A DNA stretch of 64,000 bases from Sinohyriopsis cumingii (taxonomy: Eukaryota > Mollusca > Bivalvia > Unionida > Unionidae): contig JAPYKE020000037.1 of assembly GCA_028554795.2 (NCBI GenBank), forward strand, positions 3,412,501 to 3,476,500, in the 5' to 3' direction. Under the pieces are notes generated by a model, which saw only the letters and a list, made by a program, of their open reading frames with translations, did not search any database and was not told the origin of the DNA. Below are positions 46,976 through 56,058 of the stretch, in pieces (positions within the stretch are counted from its first letter, which is position 1; each line of letters begins with the position of its first letter). Position numbers and translations under genes: made by a program.

Positions 46976-47536
46976 CTACTTTAAACAGGGCTGACAACGT
47001 TGTGAATGAAATTGTGATTTCCACTGTTGGAAATCATTAGGCCATTGATGGACACTACGTTTCCTAGCTTGAGACAAAAGATAAACATAATGGTCACAAA
47101 ACCATCGATCTACTTTCACATCATTTCTAGCAGAAGAACGAGGATCGAAATGAGTCACTAAATGTTCTAAGGAATAGCCCAGGCTCCGATGATGCAGAAA
47201 ATACACACAGTACTGTCCACACACCAAGGAATCTGTGCCTTGTAATTTCACATTATTGAATCGGGTGGTTTGAGCATTTCTTCTCATAAAGTCGATGATA
47301 TCGTCTTCCAAAGGGGGCAATCCATACGAATCGAAATATTCCACACATCCTTCTTGAGGAAAGTAGACGGCTACCCAGTGGGTTCCTGGGAGATGACTGT
47401 CGTCCGTGTTGATCACGTAAGCTTGATGGTCTTTAGGTTTGCGATGAGGGAGTTCATCTTTAGCACAGACGACGGGATTCCAAGAAGACGTATACGAACT
47501 GTGGTTCAAAAGGTAATAAAGTTCCCAGGTATCCAT
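46976..47536 (-). CDS. Adenain-like (C5) cysteine protease (186 aa)
   Basis: Catalytic residues: His53 (GTHWVAVYF), Asp69 (YFDSYG), Gln99 (LQGTDS) and Cys106 (VCGQYC). Intact and nearly identical to 10462-11022. It matures the virion by cutting precursors such as the pVI-like and core proteins. Confidence 0.92.
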   Translation of the reverse strand: MDTWELYYLLNHSSYTSSWNPVVCAKDELPHRKPKDHQAYVINTDDSHLPGTHWVAVYFPQEGCVEYFDSYGLPPLEDDIIDFMRRNAQTTRFNNVKLQGTDSLVCGQYCVYFLHHRSLGYSLEHLVTHFDPRSSARNDVKVDRWFCDHYVYLLSQARKRSVHQWPNDFQQWKSQFHSQRCQPCLK

Positions 47537-47561
47537 TGTTTTGTGTTTGTTTTTTTCTTCT

Positions 47562-48014
47562 TCACAGGTAATAATACGTTGTCAATTCGATCCTGACTTT
47601 TTGCTTGAAAATGTCTGAGGAATAAACGGTTATTCGTTCTGTTTCCTCACTCTGATTCAGGAGAGCTTCGATACGATGGATCTCTTGAGTGGTTAATGGT
47701 GGACAAGAATGTTCACGCAAGTCTTTATACCACTGGTGCAACACGTCTTTGTTCGAGATGAGACTCCAAGCTTCGTCCAGATACTCGTCCAATTTTTCTT
47801 CTTGACTTAACATCAGGCATTTATCGTGTTGAATTTGACTGGGATGATCGTTTTGACATCCATAGCAATTTTTCTTGATCAATTCCGTCATTTTGTCGAC
47901 CAAGTGTTTGGCAAAACAGGAGACTAAATGGGCTTCTTGTTCTGGCCATCTCGACTTCATCATGACAATTTCTTCGTCTTGGGATTCTCCTTCCACGGTC
48001 TCCTCACATTTCAT
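47562..48014 (-). CDS. Conserved Polinton protein with CxxC motif (150 aa)
   Basis: The upstream ATG used in A-left is ATT here, so translation likely starts at 48014. NCYGCQNDHPSQIQHDKCL is the putative zinc-binding core, and the C-terminal part is helical (EIHRIEALLNQSEE). Lies between MCP and protease. The function is unknown. Confidence 0.65.
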   Translation of the reverse strand: MKCEETVEGESQDEEIVMMKSRWPEQEAHLVSCFAKHLVDKMTELIKKNCYGCQNDHPSQIQHDKCLMLSQEEKLDEYLDEAWSLISNKDVLHQWYKDLREHSCPPLTTQEIHRIEALLNQSEETERITVYSSDIFKQKVRIELTTYYYL

Positions 48015-48064
48015 CTCCAAAGTTTCTTCACTTTGTAAAGAGGGATAACAGTCTTCAATGGCTT

Positions 48065-49374
48065 CTAATAATCTAGAATGACTTCTCTCAAACTGTTGAT
48101 TTCTATGGTATTATCGAATTCTGCATACAGGATGACGTTCACTGTCTCTGGCAGAGGATTTGCAAACTGAAGTTCCACACGAATCTGGCCGGATTTTATA
48201 GGGTGGAAATGTCCCTCGTCGCTGCCTTGGTCTGGAGTGAAATCAAACGCCCACAAAGCATAGCCTCCTGCATAATCTTCGTACGTAATACCGTGACTGG
48301 TGTTGGTTCCTAACTGACCGGTGGCTTCGTACAAGGACAAGTACGATCTCAAGTAATTCTTCTCTTTAAAGTCAGGTTCAAAAGGTCGGGTACACAAGGT
48401 CTTGCCATCGCGACTGACTTCGATCTTAGACACGTCAAAGTGTTCAAAGTTGAAAGGATTTTATCGGCAGCTCCGTTGAAGGCTGTATTCTCGACCATAC
48501 CAACGATCAAACGTTTGGGTAACTGTCCTTGAAACAGATGATCTTCGATCATGGATCGCTGTCCCTTGGGAATGGTGAAGGTTTTCACTTCCACGCGTCG
48601 TATGGGATATTTGGCGGTCGTTCTGCTCAACGTCTGACTGATGTCGTTTCCCACTTTAGGTAACACTTCCACACGGCGTACGTAGACTCTGGCTTCTAGG
48701 ATTTTGGTTTTGTACTCGTCAGCATTACCCAATAAATGGAAAGCGGTACTGCTCCGATTCAGTCTCAGGCGAACATTCACTCCGTTTAGCAAATATTTCT
48801 CTTGCAACCACATGTCCAAATGCAAACGGTCCATCAGTTCTAAACTCTGTCCATCTTTGATTCTGTCTCTTCGTTCTATAAATCCCGCATTGTTTTTTTT
48901 GGCTGATGGATCAGTTTCGAATGTTTCAAACTCGCCTGCTTCGTCAGCTTCCCATACTACACAGGAATTGAGATGAGTGTTCTTGGCATCTATTCCGTAC
49001 GTCAAGAGATTTTCCAGGTAGGCACGATAAGGGTAAGTATCCATGCTGCTACTGACCAGTTTGTTATTCAAGTACAAGTCCACTCCACTGAACAAGGAAT
49101 GCATGAAATTGTTGACGGGAGCTACTGCTTCAGTGTCTATAGGACCTCCAGTCTTATCTAGAATTTTGACTTTCAGGTACAAGTAACTGCTATTCAGATC
49201 GATGTAATCTTCGGGCTGTCCTTTGATTTCAAACTCGATGGGAGCGGAATCGGTCAATGAGGAGACGGGATGAAATTCCACCCACTGAGATTCTTGCATG
49301 GTCATCATGGTGGGGGGCATGGCAAACAGATCCAGTTCCGTCTTGGAACAAGCGCAAGACTCTCGGTGCATCAT
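48065..49374 (-). pseudogene. Double-jelly-roll major capsid protein, single frameshift
   Basis: Reads from 49374 (MMHRESCACSKTELDLFAMP) with NNFMHSLFSGVDLYLNNK. At an A-run (minus strand; 48,459-48,462, four bases against five in A-left) a 1-bp deletion shifts frame, and the rest continues in the other frame to 48065. This is the only clear defect in a core gene of A-right. It could be real or a homopolymer sequencing error. The MCP builds the icosahedral shell. Confidence 0.88.
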
Positions 49375-49389
49375 TTTTTGTTCTGTGTC

Positions 49390-49809
49390 TCAATAATCGA
49401 AAACGTCTAAGTCTCGAACGGTTCTTCTTTTCTTGGCCTTTCTCGCTTGAAGTCTGGTGAAAGGGTGTTTTCTTCTTCGTCGTCTCTTTCTGCCTTGTCC
49501 TTGCTGAATGCCTGATTCGGTAGCGTGCAGGGCATTTATAGGTGTGTCTCGTCGGCCCAAAATGTCTTTTCCCGTTTGCAGCAAGACATTTTTGCCTGCC
49601 CTCATGAAGGCTTCTTTAGGGTTTTGTTTGTCGATGATGACATTTTGGAGAAATTCTTTGCCTTGCGTCAGTGCCGCATCTTTCAAGGCGTGCAATCCTC
49701 GTGTCACCATCGGTTTCAACACTGGGGCCACCGAACGAAAGGCCGATTTTAACATGTCTCCTAAACCGTGTCCTCGCTGTCGAGCCACCCCTTGGTACAC
49801 TGGATACAT
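49390..49809 (-). CDS. pVI-like virion protein (139 aa)
   Basis: GHGLGDMLKSAFRSVAPVL at the N-terminus is a Gly-rich amphipathic motif. The C-terminus is highly basic (GRKRRRRRKH) and ends DLDVFDY. Starts 8 bp after the penton-like stop. Likely links capsid and genome and is a protease substrate, by analogy with adenovirus pVI. Confidence 0.68.
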   Translation of the reverse strand: MYPVYQGVARQRGHGLGDMLKSAFRSVAPVLKPMVTRGLHALKDAALTQGKEFLQNVIIDKQNPKEAFMRAGKNVLLQTGKDILGRRDTPINALHATESGIQQGQGRKRRRRRKHPFTRLQARKAKKRRTVRDLDVFDY

Positions 49810-49816
49810 GACTTGC

Positions 49817-50758
49817 TTACGAGTCGTGAGAGAACCGTTTTCGAAAATGGAGTTTCACCGTGACTTTTCCTTTGGTGAATGGAATATTTTGTCCGAAATC
49901 TCCTTTTATAGTAATGTTGACCGTGTCCAAATACGACTTGCTGACCGGCAAATAGTGAGGATGGACAAATTCGCGGTGAACGTGATAAGTGTTTCCACCT
50001 TCCTCGTCAGCGTTTGTGGCAGAATCCACTTTGAAAGGAATGACACGTAGTAACGGTACGGAGGTGTGTCCCACCACGTTGTACTCCACCACATCGGAGT
50101 ACACGAAGATCAAATTCAGTCCTTGGTTCAGTTCTACCGGGAAACGAAAATACCTGGCAAAAGAGTCGTTGTCATGAATGACTGGTAATTCGGGGCTTTT
50201 TTTTTGTTCTCCTGTCTTCCTCAGCTCCACGTCACCGCCCAATATGTCAAACAATTCAGGACAAAATAAGAAAGACATGAATTTTTTGGACCCCTCAGAA
50301 AATTTCATCAGAAAGCGACGAGCTATTTTGTGGTATTCCAGGGTGACACTTTTTTGGACATTACTCAAAGCTTTATGGAACACGCCATTAAACCTGGAGG
50401 CTATGGCGCTGACCAAATGATGACCACTGAAATAATAGCCTGGGAGAATGAACAAGTTGTAGGTGGTTGTTTTAGTTCTGTCATCAGAGGTTTTATTGGT
50501 ATATGTGCCAATCTTATCCAACTCATCTTGCAATTGTTTGTCATGAACTTCCACCTTAAACCAATTTTGCTGGGCAGTGATATTGTGGACTTGGGTTGGG
50601 TGAATCATTTCCACTAAAGCCACTTCCCAATGGGCTTCGTGATCTAAGGGGATGGCTTGAGGTAATTTGGCCGTGTAACAGCACAACGTGTTGTTGGGAA
50701 ACACCTCCATGGAACTGTCACTGGGTAAGGTTAAGTAAAATTGGTTTTGGTGACTCAT
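49817..50758 (-). CDS. Penton-like minor capsid protein (313 aa)
   Basis: MSHQNQFYLTLPSDSSMEVF and AKLPQAIPLDHEAHWEVALV are typical N-terminal signatures of the Polinton/adintovirus penton-like protein. The C-terminal half is beta-rich (GNTYHVHREFVHPHYLPVSK, then KVTVKLHFRKRF). Intact. The start overlaps the stop of the TM gene by 4 bp (ATGA). Forms capsid vertices, by family. Confidence 0.8.
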   Translation of the reverse strand: MSHQNQFYLTLPSDSSMEVFPNNTLCCYTAKLPQAIPLDHEAHWEVALVEMIHPTQVHNITAQQNWFKVEVHDKQLQDELDKIGTYTNKTSDDRTKTTTYNLFILPGYYFSGHHLVSAIASRFNGVFHKALSNVQKSVTLEYHKIARRFLMKFSEGSKKFMSFLFCPELFDILGGDVELRKTGEQKKSPELPVIHDNDSFARYFRFPVELNQGLNLIFVYSDVVEYNVVGHTSVPLLRVIPFKVDSATNADEEGGNTYHVHREFVHPHYLPVSKSYLDTVNITIKGDFGQNIPFTKGKVTVKLHFRKRFSHDS

Positions 50759-51168
50759 AATTCTAGAGTTCTGTGGCTGTCCGAGGGGTTAGTGGACGTC
50801 AGAGGCGTGTCTCCGCCCAAAATGGGGTTCTGGTTGTGGTTGTTATTGGAGTGGTGACTGACACTGGCACTGGACACAACGTTCCCGTTCGAGGAGAATT
50901 TCAGGGAGGGATTAGGAAGCAGGTAACCGATGCAACTGCTCAATAAAATGGTCCACAATTGTTTGTCTCCTTGTTGCAAACTCAAATTGGCGATGGCTGC
51001 CCCGATGACACAATACACCACGAAGATTTGGCAGAAAAAGACGATTTGCGTTTTAGGCACACGTTCTCCACACCACACCCACAAGGGTTGTTTTTGTAAA
51101 TCTTGCACAGAAGAACTAGGGGAAGAAGGACTGGTCGACGTAGCTGCGTCTGATGTGTGAAAGGGCAT
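50755..51168 (-). CDS. Small membrane protein, two TM segments (137 aa)
   Basis: The ATG at 51168 (MPFHTSDAATSTS) is preferred over the GTG 9 bp upstream. PLWVWCGERVPKTQIVFFCQ leads into TM1 (IFVVYCVIGAAIANLSL), and TM2 is near ILLSSCIGYLLPNP. A Ser/Asn/His-rich tail follows. It starts 6 bp after the integrase stop. Conserved in this element type; role unknown. Confidence 0.7.
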   Translation of the reverse strand: MPFHTSDAATSTSPSSPSSSVQDLQKQPLWVWCGERVPKTQIVFFCQIFVVYCVIGAAIANLSLQQGDKQLWTILLSSCIGYLLPNPSLKFSSNGNVVSSASVSHHSNNNHNQNPILGGDTPLTSTNPSDSHRTLEL

Positions 51169-51173
51169 GATGG

Positions 51174-52286
51174 TCACTTCTTCTTTTTATAGTCGATGAC
51201 TTGCGAAGCGTCGATCCAAGAATCGAAACTGGGTGGATATCCTTTCCAACGTACTTTGACTTCTTTGACACGTCGTTTGCCCACTTTACGGGTTCTGCGT
51301 TCGAGAATGCTTTCGATGTCGTACACGTCGTCTTCTTTTTTGGTGACACGTTGTAACTCGGGCAAATAAAACGTTCCTTTGAGTACTTCTCCGTTCATGT
51401 CTTCCAATTTATAGACGGCAGGATGACGGCCATGCACTCGTCCAGTGACGCGAAACAATTCGGTCGTCCAGTTAGGTAAGTAACCTTTGTCGAAAGTGCG
51501 TTTGGTTTTGCCAATGCGCACCCAATCTCCTACGGTCAACTCTCCACTTTTCTTGGGGACAGCCCTTGTTGGGGACGTACCGAACAGGCGCTCGAACACC
51601 AGCACTTCGTTGTCGGGAGTCACGTCTTGCGGGGCACGTCCGATGCTTCGATGGTAAGATTGGTTGTACGCTTGCACCAGGTGCGGTAAGATGTCGATGT
51701 ACTTCAGAGTGTGGTGATGCGTAAAATATTTCCACATACGTTCTTTCAAAGTGCGTTGAAAACGTTCCACGATGCTGGCTTTGGTTTCGGGATTCTCGGT
51801 GGTAAAAAAATGAATGTCACGTTTCTTTAATTCTTTTTGGAAAGCTTGGTTCAGAAATTCGGTGCCTTTGTCCGTTTGCCATCGAAGAGGGTGACGACCG
51901 CTTTGTTTCAACACCCGTTGCAGGGCTCGCACTAACTCGCTGCTCGATTTGGAAGTCAAGGGCACGACCCAGGCAAATTTGGAAAAGACGTCGATGACAC
52001 AAAACAAATATTTGTAGCCACGATTGTAGCTGGCCAAATGAGAGACATCGGCTAAATCGGCTTGCCATTGATGATCGATGCCTTCCACTCGGGTGCGACT
52101 TCTGGCAAACTTGCGTCGAATGGGTTTGTGTAAAGTGTAGGTAGCTTGTTCTTGTAACCATCGTTGCACTTGAGGTAAACGGAGACTTTTCAGTCGCGTT
52201 TTGGCAGCACGATACAATTTTTGAACTCCTGCGTAACCTGCAGGATGGGAGGGATCGTAGTAAATGCTAGCTAAGACTTTTTCCAT
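51174..52286 (-). CDS. Retroviral-type DDE integrase with C-terminal chromodomain (370 aa)
   Basis: Catalytic residues Asp77 (WQADLAD), Asp139 (TDKGTEF) and Glu174 (SIVERFQ) give a D,D-x34-E core. The central part continues into GDWVRIGK (SH3-like C-terminal region). Residues ~315-362 (YDIESILERR, VKVRWKGYPPSFDSWI) form a chromodomain that could target methylated histone tails. Intact, so this copy could supply integration activity. The neighbour downstream begins 6 bp after the stop. Confidence 0.93.
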   Translation of the reverse strand: MEKVLASIYYDPSHPAGYAGVQKLYRAAKTRLKSLRLPQVQRWLQEQATYTLHKPIRRKFARSRTRVEGIDHQWQADLADVSHLASYNRGYKYLFCVIDVFSKFAWVVPLTSKSSSELVRALQRVLKQSGRHPLRWQTDKGTEFLNQAFQKELKKRDIHFFTTENPETKASIVERFQRTLKERMWKYFTHHHTLKYIDILPHLVQAYNQSYHRSIGRAPQDVTPDNEVLVFERLFGTSPTRAVPKKSGELTVGDWVRIGKTKRTFDKGYLPNWTTELFRVTGRVHGRHPAVYKLEDMNGEVLKGTFYLPELQRVTKKEDDVYDIESILERRTRKVGKRRVKEVKVRWKGYPPSFDSWIDASQVIDYKKKK

Positions 52287-52307
52287 TTTTTTGTGTTGAT
52301 TGGTGTC

Positions 52308-52961
52308 TTAATAAGGCACCCACTCTTGGAAGAGGCTACTCTTTTTCTCTTGGGGTATTTTCTTGGATTGCAAGGCTTTGCGTGTGCGGCCAGCAATAGG
52401 TGTCGAAGAGGAGGAGGAGGATGTCTGAGCAGGGGATATCGGTTCTTGTTTCACTTCTGTCTTCACTTCTGTCTTCACTTTCTTTTTCTCTTGTGAGGAA
52501 GAAGGGGTCGCCATCATCTTTTTAATCCATCGAATTCTGGAGGTAGGTGGTGTTGTTAACTTGCGTACTTTTTCTGGTGGAGTTTGAAACCCTTCTTCTT
52601 CTTCTTCTTTTCCTTTTTCTGTCTTGGTCACGGGTACTGGTGGTACTGGTACTGGTACTGGTACTGGTGATGGTGCTGGACTTTTCATCAAGGTCTTAAA
52701 ATCTTTCAGAGTGGGTAAAGCTGTTTCGTCTAAAGCTTTCTGGTGAAAGAGTTGCAGTCGTTGCAAGAGTTGACCGTACTTTTGCGATTTTTCTGTTTCG
52801 GACAAATCTTGGCGATCCAGCAAGGATTGCAATTCGTGTTGTAACTGGGACATTTCGCTCAAATGGGGATTGGGAGGTAAATGCGGGGTGCGTTGTTCTT
52901 GCCACCGATGGTATTCCATCCATCGTTTGTAAGGCACTAAAGCTAGTTTTCGTCCTTCCAT
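52308..52961 (-). CDS. Proline-rich structural-like protein (217 aa)
   Basis: MEGRKLALVPYKRWMEYHRW, then a Gln/Leu-rich helix (residues ~38-85), a Pro-Val repeat (PVPVPVPV), Lys/Glu-rich tracts and a C-terminal FQEWVPY. Shares both ends with 5034-5735 but differs in the low-complexity middle. No known domain; probably a virion or assembly protein. Confidence 0.7.
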   Translation of the reverse strand: MEGRKLALVPYKRWMEYHRWQEQRTPHLPPNPHLSEMSQLQHELQSLLDRQDLSETEKSQKYGQLLQRLQLFHQKALDETALPTLKDFKTLMKSPAPSPVPVPVPVPPVPVTKTEKGKEEEEEGFQTPPEKVRKLTTPPTSRIRWIKKMMATPSSSQEKKKVKTEVKTEVKQEPISPAQTSSSSSSTPIAGRTRKALQSKKIPQEKKSSLFQEWVPY

Positions 52962-53010
52962 GGGGTTGTCAGGGGTGAATTCTGAGATCTTGGGACTTCC
53001 GAAGGCCTTT

Positions 53011-53397
53011 TTATCTTGCTCCCATCAGTCCTCCCAACATGGTTCCCAAGACTCCTTTCAGTATGGGGCCTAACAAGAGAGGTAAAATGCCTCCACGTTG
53101 GACCAACATCTTCTTTTTTTGACGAATGGGAATTTTCTTTTGAACCATTTTCCGAAGAACGTGACGATGTTTGCCTAAGCATTGTTTCTGGTGTTTGGAC
53201 AAAGGGATCGTGCCTTTCAAAACGTTCAAACAACATTCGCACACGGTATCGATGACCTCTTTGGAGGCCGTTTGAATGAGTTTTTTTCGTAGGGGTGGAG
53301 AAGCTTTGGACAGGACAGATAACAGGTCCCCATGTTTGGCTAAACGTGGTGGTAGTCCTTTTCTTTTCTTTCCTTGGGGTTTTCTGGAGGGTGACAT
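53011..53397 (-). CDS. pX-like conserved Polinton protein (128 aa)
   Basis: MSPSRKPQGKKRKGLPPRLA, then VCECCLNVLKGTIPLSKHQK, a basic segment KKIPIRQKKKMLVQRGG and a hydrophobic Gly-rich tail (ILPLLLGPILKGVLGTMLGG). The fusion of a basic, DNA-binding-like part with a glycine/leucine membrane-active tail is typical of minor virion proteins. Full length here, truncated in A-left. Confidence 0.7.
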   Translation of the reverse strand: MSPSRKPQGKKRKGLPPRLAKHGDLLSVLSKASPPLRKKLIQTASKEVIDTVCECCLNVLKGTIPLSKHQKQCLGKHRHVLRKMVQKKIPIRQKKKMLVQRGGILPLLLGPILKGVLGTMLGGLMGAR

Positions 53398-53455
53398 CTT
53401 TGAGTCTTTAGGAGCACCTAAAAACACTGATACCCTACTCGGTCACAGGCCTTTT

Positions 53456-54409
53456 TTATACTGGAACTCGTCGCCACTGATTGTCTTTACGTTTTATCAG
53501 TTTGAGGACAGGCATGACACGTCGTGCAGGGGTACGTAACGGACTAAATCGAGCCAGTTCTTGCTTGGACAAATCCAGTAAACTTTGTAACATGCCCGAT
53601 CTTTCTTGAACTTTGATTTTGGGAGAAGGTACTTTGTGAGCAGCAGCCACTGCCGCTAAATTGGAAGGTCCTGCCACTGGGGAAGTTCTTTTGGGGGTCA
53701 TCAACGGAGAAGTTCTTGGTGTAATCAACGTCTCCAAGTACTCTTCAGTTCCTGGTGACATCAACGGAGAAGTGGACAAACGTGAGGCTGCCGGAGACGT
53801 TGTGGCAGGTCGTGGCTTGCGAGTGTAAGGTTGCGTCCTGGCCGAAGTGCCTCTCTTGCGACTAGTTTTCTTCTGTGGACTTTTCTTTTTTTGAGGACTT
53901 TTTCTCTGTTTCTTTTTCTTGGGGCTTCTTTTCTTTTTCCGGGGTGATGGTGGTGGTGTCTGGTAAGAGGAGGGTCCTGCCACTGGAGAAGTTATTCTTC
54001 TTGGGGACTTGGTCTTTTTCTTTTTCTTCTTGGGACTTCGTTGGACTTTTGTCTTAGGGATAACTTTGGGGGCATTAGGATCCCATCTTAAGAGTGAGCG
54101 AATGATGACCCCTCCTAGAGTACCGCTCCCTCCAGGTTTCAAAATGATTTGTTTTTTGGTTTGAGTGTCGATGCGGGGATCGGCCAGTTGGACCAAAGCG
54201 ACTTTGTTTCGATCAAAAAAGCGTTGGGTTTGATGAGGAATCTGAATGATTCCTTGGAGTAATTGACGTGCCGTCACCGTGAACCATCGTAAGACTTCTT
54301 TGAGACTAGCTTCTAAGACACGAGCTCGTGTTTGTGGATCTTTTTCTCGACTGATGCCATACAAGGCACGAATCAATTTGACGGGAAGATGCGACTGAAG
54401 GGACGTCAT
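53456..54409 (-). CDS. Lys/Ser/Pro-rich core protein (317 aa)
   Basis: MTSLQSHLPVKLIRALYGIS and LADPRIDTQTKKQIILKPGG begin a structured N-terminal ~110 aa. After it come about 100 residues of SPKKKK/SPRKKKRSP-type repeats, TSPLMSP repeats and a conserved C-terminus (MLQSLLDLSKQELARFSPLR). The composition suggests a DNA-condensing core protein. TPR and SPK motifs may be kinase sites. Preceded by CTATAAAAA at about 54,449. Confidence 0.72.
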   Translation of the reverse strand: MTSLQSHLPVKLIRALYGISREKDPQTRARVLEASLKEVLRWFTVTARQLLQGIIQIPHQTQRFFDRNKVALVQLADPRIDTQTKKQIILKPGGSGTLGGVIIRSLLRWDPNAPKVIPKTKVQRSPKKKKKKTKSPRRITSPVAGPSSYQTPPPSPRKKKRSPKKKKQRKSPQKKKSPQKKTSRKRGTSARTQPYTRKPRPATTSPAASRLSTSPLMSPGTEEYLETLITPRTSPLMTPKRTSPVAGPSNLAAVAAAHKVPSPKIKVQERSGMLQSLLDLSKQELARFSPLRTPARRVMPVLKLIKRKDNQWRRVPV

Positions 54410-54450
54410 GTTCACACTGTGTGAGACAGACGAAAAAGGGTCTGAGGTTT

Positions 54451-55209
54451 TTATAGATTTTTTTCATGGGAGGAGTGAAATGAAGTCAAGGACGGAGACG
54501 TGTACAGGACAGGCCCTCCGTCTTGGCACCAGTGGTGAAACAAGTGGGTACGAAATCGCAAATCCTCGGGGGTCGTAGGTTTCAAATCGACGAGTAAATA
54601 GGCGTGTGGAGTTTGAGTGGCATCGTCGTACGCCTGAGTCAGCCAAGGCGTTCCTAACTGTTTGGCTAAGACTTGCACTTGCGATTTATCTCGAGGACTT
54701 TTAAACAAGACCACGTAATGCGCATTGAGACTGATGGTGCGATGGGCTTTACTTTGTTGAAACAAATTTTGGGTGATGTAAACGACACTGGCATTACGGT
54801 GATGCCCTTTGCGCGTGAACCACAATTTAATTTCTTCTTCGTCTTCTCCTAACATGTCGTCGAAAATGACCAAATGGGTTAGACGGGAGTCAGAGACGAT
54901 GCCATCGTCTTCTTTAGGAATGCCTTCCACAAACACGATGGAATCGCCTTGACTTTCTCGCAAGAGGTTGTACGCCGATTGCCACTCTTTGTAACACCAC
55001 ACGATCCGTTGAGGGGGCCGATCGATCAAATGATGTTTATGTTCGATCAAACGTTTGACGAATTCGGTTTTGCCTGAACCGCTAGGTCCAGCAATGAGCA
55101 TGTTAAAGGGATGGCGAAGATACAAAGCCTCCCAACTGGCACGATCTAAGTGTTCGTCGATGACTTTGACAGTAGAGGAAGAGGGAGCAGAGACAGCAGA
55201 GGTAGCCAT
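54451..55209 (-). CDS. A32/FtsK-like packaging ATPase (252 aa)
   Basis: The ATG at 55209 (MATSAVSAPSSSTVKVIDEH) is chosen over the longer frame because the other copy starts there, after a TATA box and the TGTCAC...GTGACA palindrome. P-loop GPSGSGKT (~39-46) and Walker B LVIFDDML (~113-120). Motor for genome packaging. Confidence 0.92.
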   Translation of the reverse strand: MATSAVSAPSSSTVKVIDEHLDRASWEALYLRHPFNMLIAGPSGSGKTEFVKRLIEHKHHLIDRPPQRIVWCYKEWQSAYNLLRESQGDSIVFVEGIPKEDDGIVSDSRLTHLVIFDDMLGEDEEEIKLWFTRKGHHRNASVVYITQNLFQQSKAHRTISLNAHYVVLFKSPRDKSQVQVLAKQLGTPWLTQAYDDATQTPHAYLLVDLKPTTPEDLRFRTHLFHHWCQDGGPVLYTSPSLTSFHSSHEKNL

Positions 55210-55293
55210 GGTATGAGAAATGTCACTTGTGACACGAAAAAACAAACATGACAAGAGTTTATATACTTTTTCAGAACACGTTTATTGAATGTT

Positions 55294-55704
55294 TCAAATA
55301 TGAACACGAAAGACAAAAATACATACAACCCAAATAGTGATGTACAGGAATATAAAACACAGCAAAGCGATCAAAGTGGAATATAAACAAGTGTCTGTAC
55401 AACATGTTTTGGGTAACGAAGATGTCCTAGGGACAGTGTGTAATGTTCTTACAGTCTCTACATGAGGTATTGTCACACAAGTGTCCTCCCGGAATGACCT
55501 TTCAGGCATGTCCATGACAGTCCTGTCCTGAAGCGAGTGGTTGTTCTCGGTGACGGGTTCTTCTGGCACCGTCACTAACACATGTTGAAAAGTAACTTTT
55601 TTCCTTGAACAACTCTTGTGCATACTGGGCCACTTCTTGGGTCCAAGCCTCAAAACCCCCCTTTTTCCAATCACGAACATCTGTCCAATGGGGATGTAAG
55701 TCAC
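55294..55704 (-). CDS. Third frame of a three-frame locus, C-terminal TM anchor
   Basis: The plausible coding part is the last ~85 residues (TFQHVLVTVPEEPVTENNHS onward). They end in LYSTLIALLCFIFLYITIWV and FVFRVHI, a typical C-terminal transmembrane anchor. AATAAA lies ~15 bp after the stop. The upstream frames of the locus would need splicing or frameshifting to join it. Conserved in frame arrangement in A-left, except for an early stop there. Confidence 0.45.
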   Translation of the reverse strand: MTYIPIGQMFVIGKRGVLRLGPKKWPSMHKSCSRKKVTFQHVLVTVPEEPVTENNHSLQDRTVMDMPERSFREDTCVTIPHVETVRTLHTVPRTSSLPKTCCTDTCLYSTLIALLCFIFLYITIWVVCIFVFRVHI

Positions 55705-55843
55705 AAGCTACACACACATCGTCATACACGTCTTGGGTAGCTAAAAGTTGACGAATCTTTTTTTCCTGTTGAGGTCGAGAAGTATCCAGATGAAAACGCA
55801 AGGCTTTGAGCAAAAGGAGTTTTTCGTGACCATTTAAGGCCAT
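55502..55843 (-). CDS. Second frame of the locus, with BH2-like GGFEAW segment (113 aa)
   Basis: MALNGHEKLLLLKALRFHLD, a DVCVACD pair, then WKKGGFEAWTQEVAQYAQEL. The last resembles a Bcl-2 BH2 helix, but loosely. The start overlaps the end of the previous gene by 10 bp. Confidence 0.42.
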   Translation of the reverse strand: MALNGHEKLLLLKALRFHLDTSRPQQEKKIRQLLATQDVYDDVCVACDLHPHWTDVRDWKKGGFEAWTQEVAQYAQELFKEKSYFSTCVSDGARRTRHREQPLASGQDCHGHA

Positions 55844-56058
55844 GGAGGTGGTAAGTACTGATCGTAAAGAGTCCACAAGGAATCGGCTGGTAAACGAAAT
55901 CCCAGAAAACAAGTCACTAAGACACACACCACTTGTCGTCCCAAATTGAATGGATATAGTTCTTGTAATAATTGATGGTAATGATCCACGGTTTGAATAT
56001 GGTCATTGAGTTCCTTCCACGGAATCTGTTGAATGATATGTGACATAATCCGTGGCAT
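55834..56058 (-). CDS. First frame of the locus, with BH1-like segment (74 aa)
   Basis: MPRIMSHIIQQIPWKELNDH, then LLQELYPFNLGRQVVCVLVT, which may be a BH1-like helix. It ends YLPPPWP. The relative order of BH1-like, BH2-like and TM anchor over three frames fits a Bcl-2-type protein with unknown joining. The evidence is motif-level only. Confidence 0.45.
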   Translation of the reverse strand: MPRIMSHIIQQIPWKELNDHIQTVDHYHQLLQELYPFNLGRQVVCVLVTCFLGFRLPADSLWTLYDQYLPPPWP

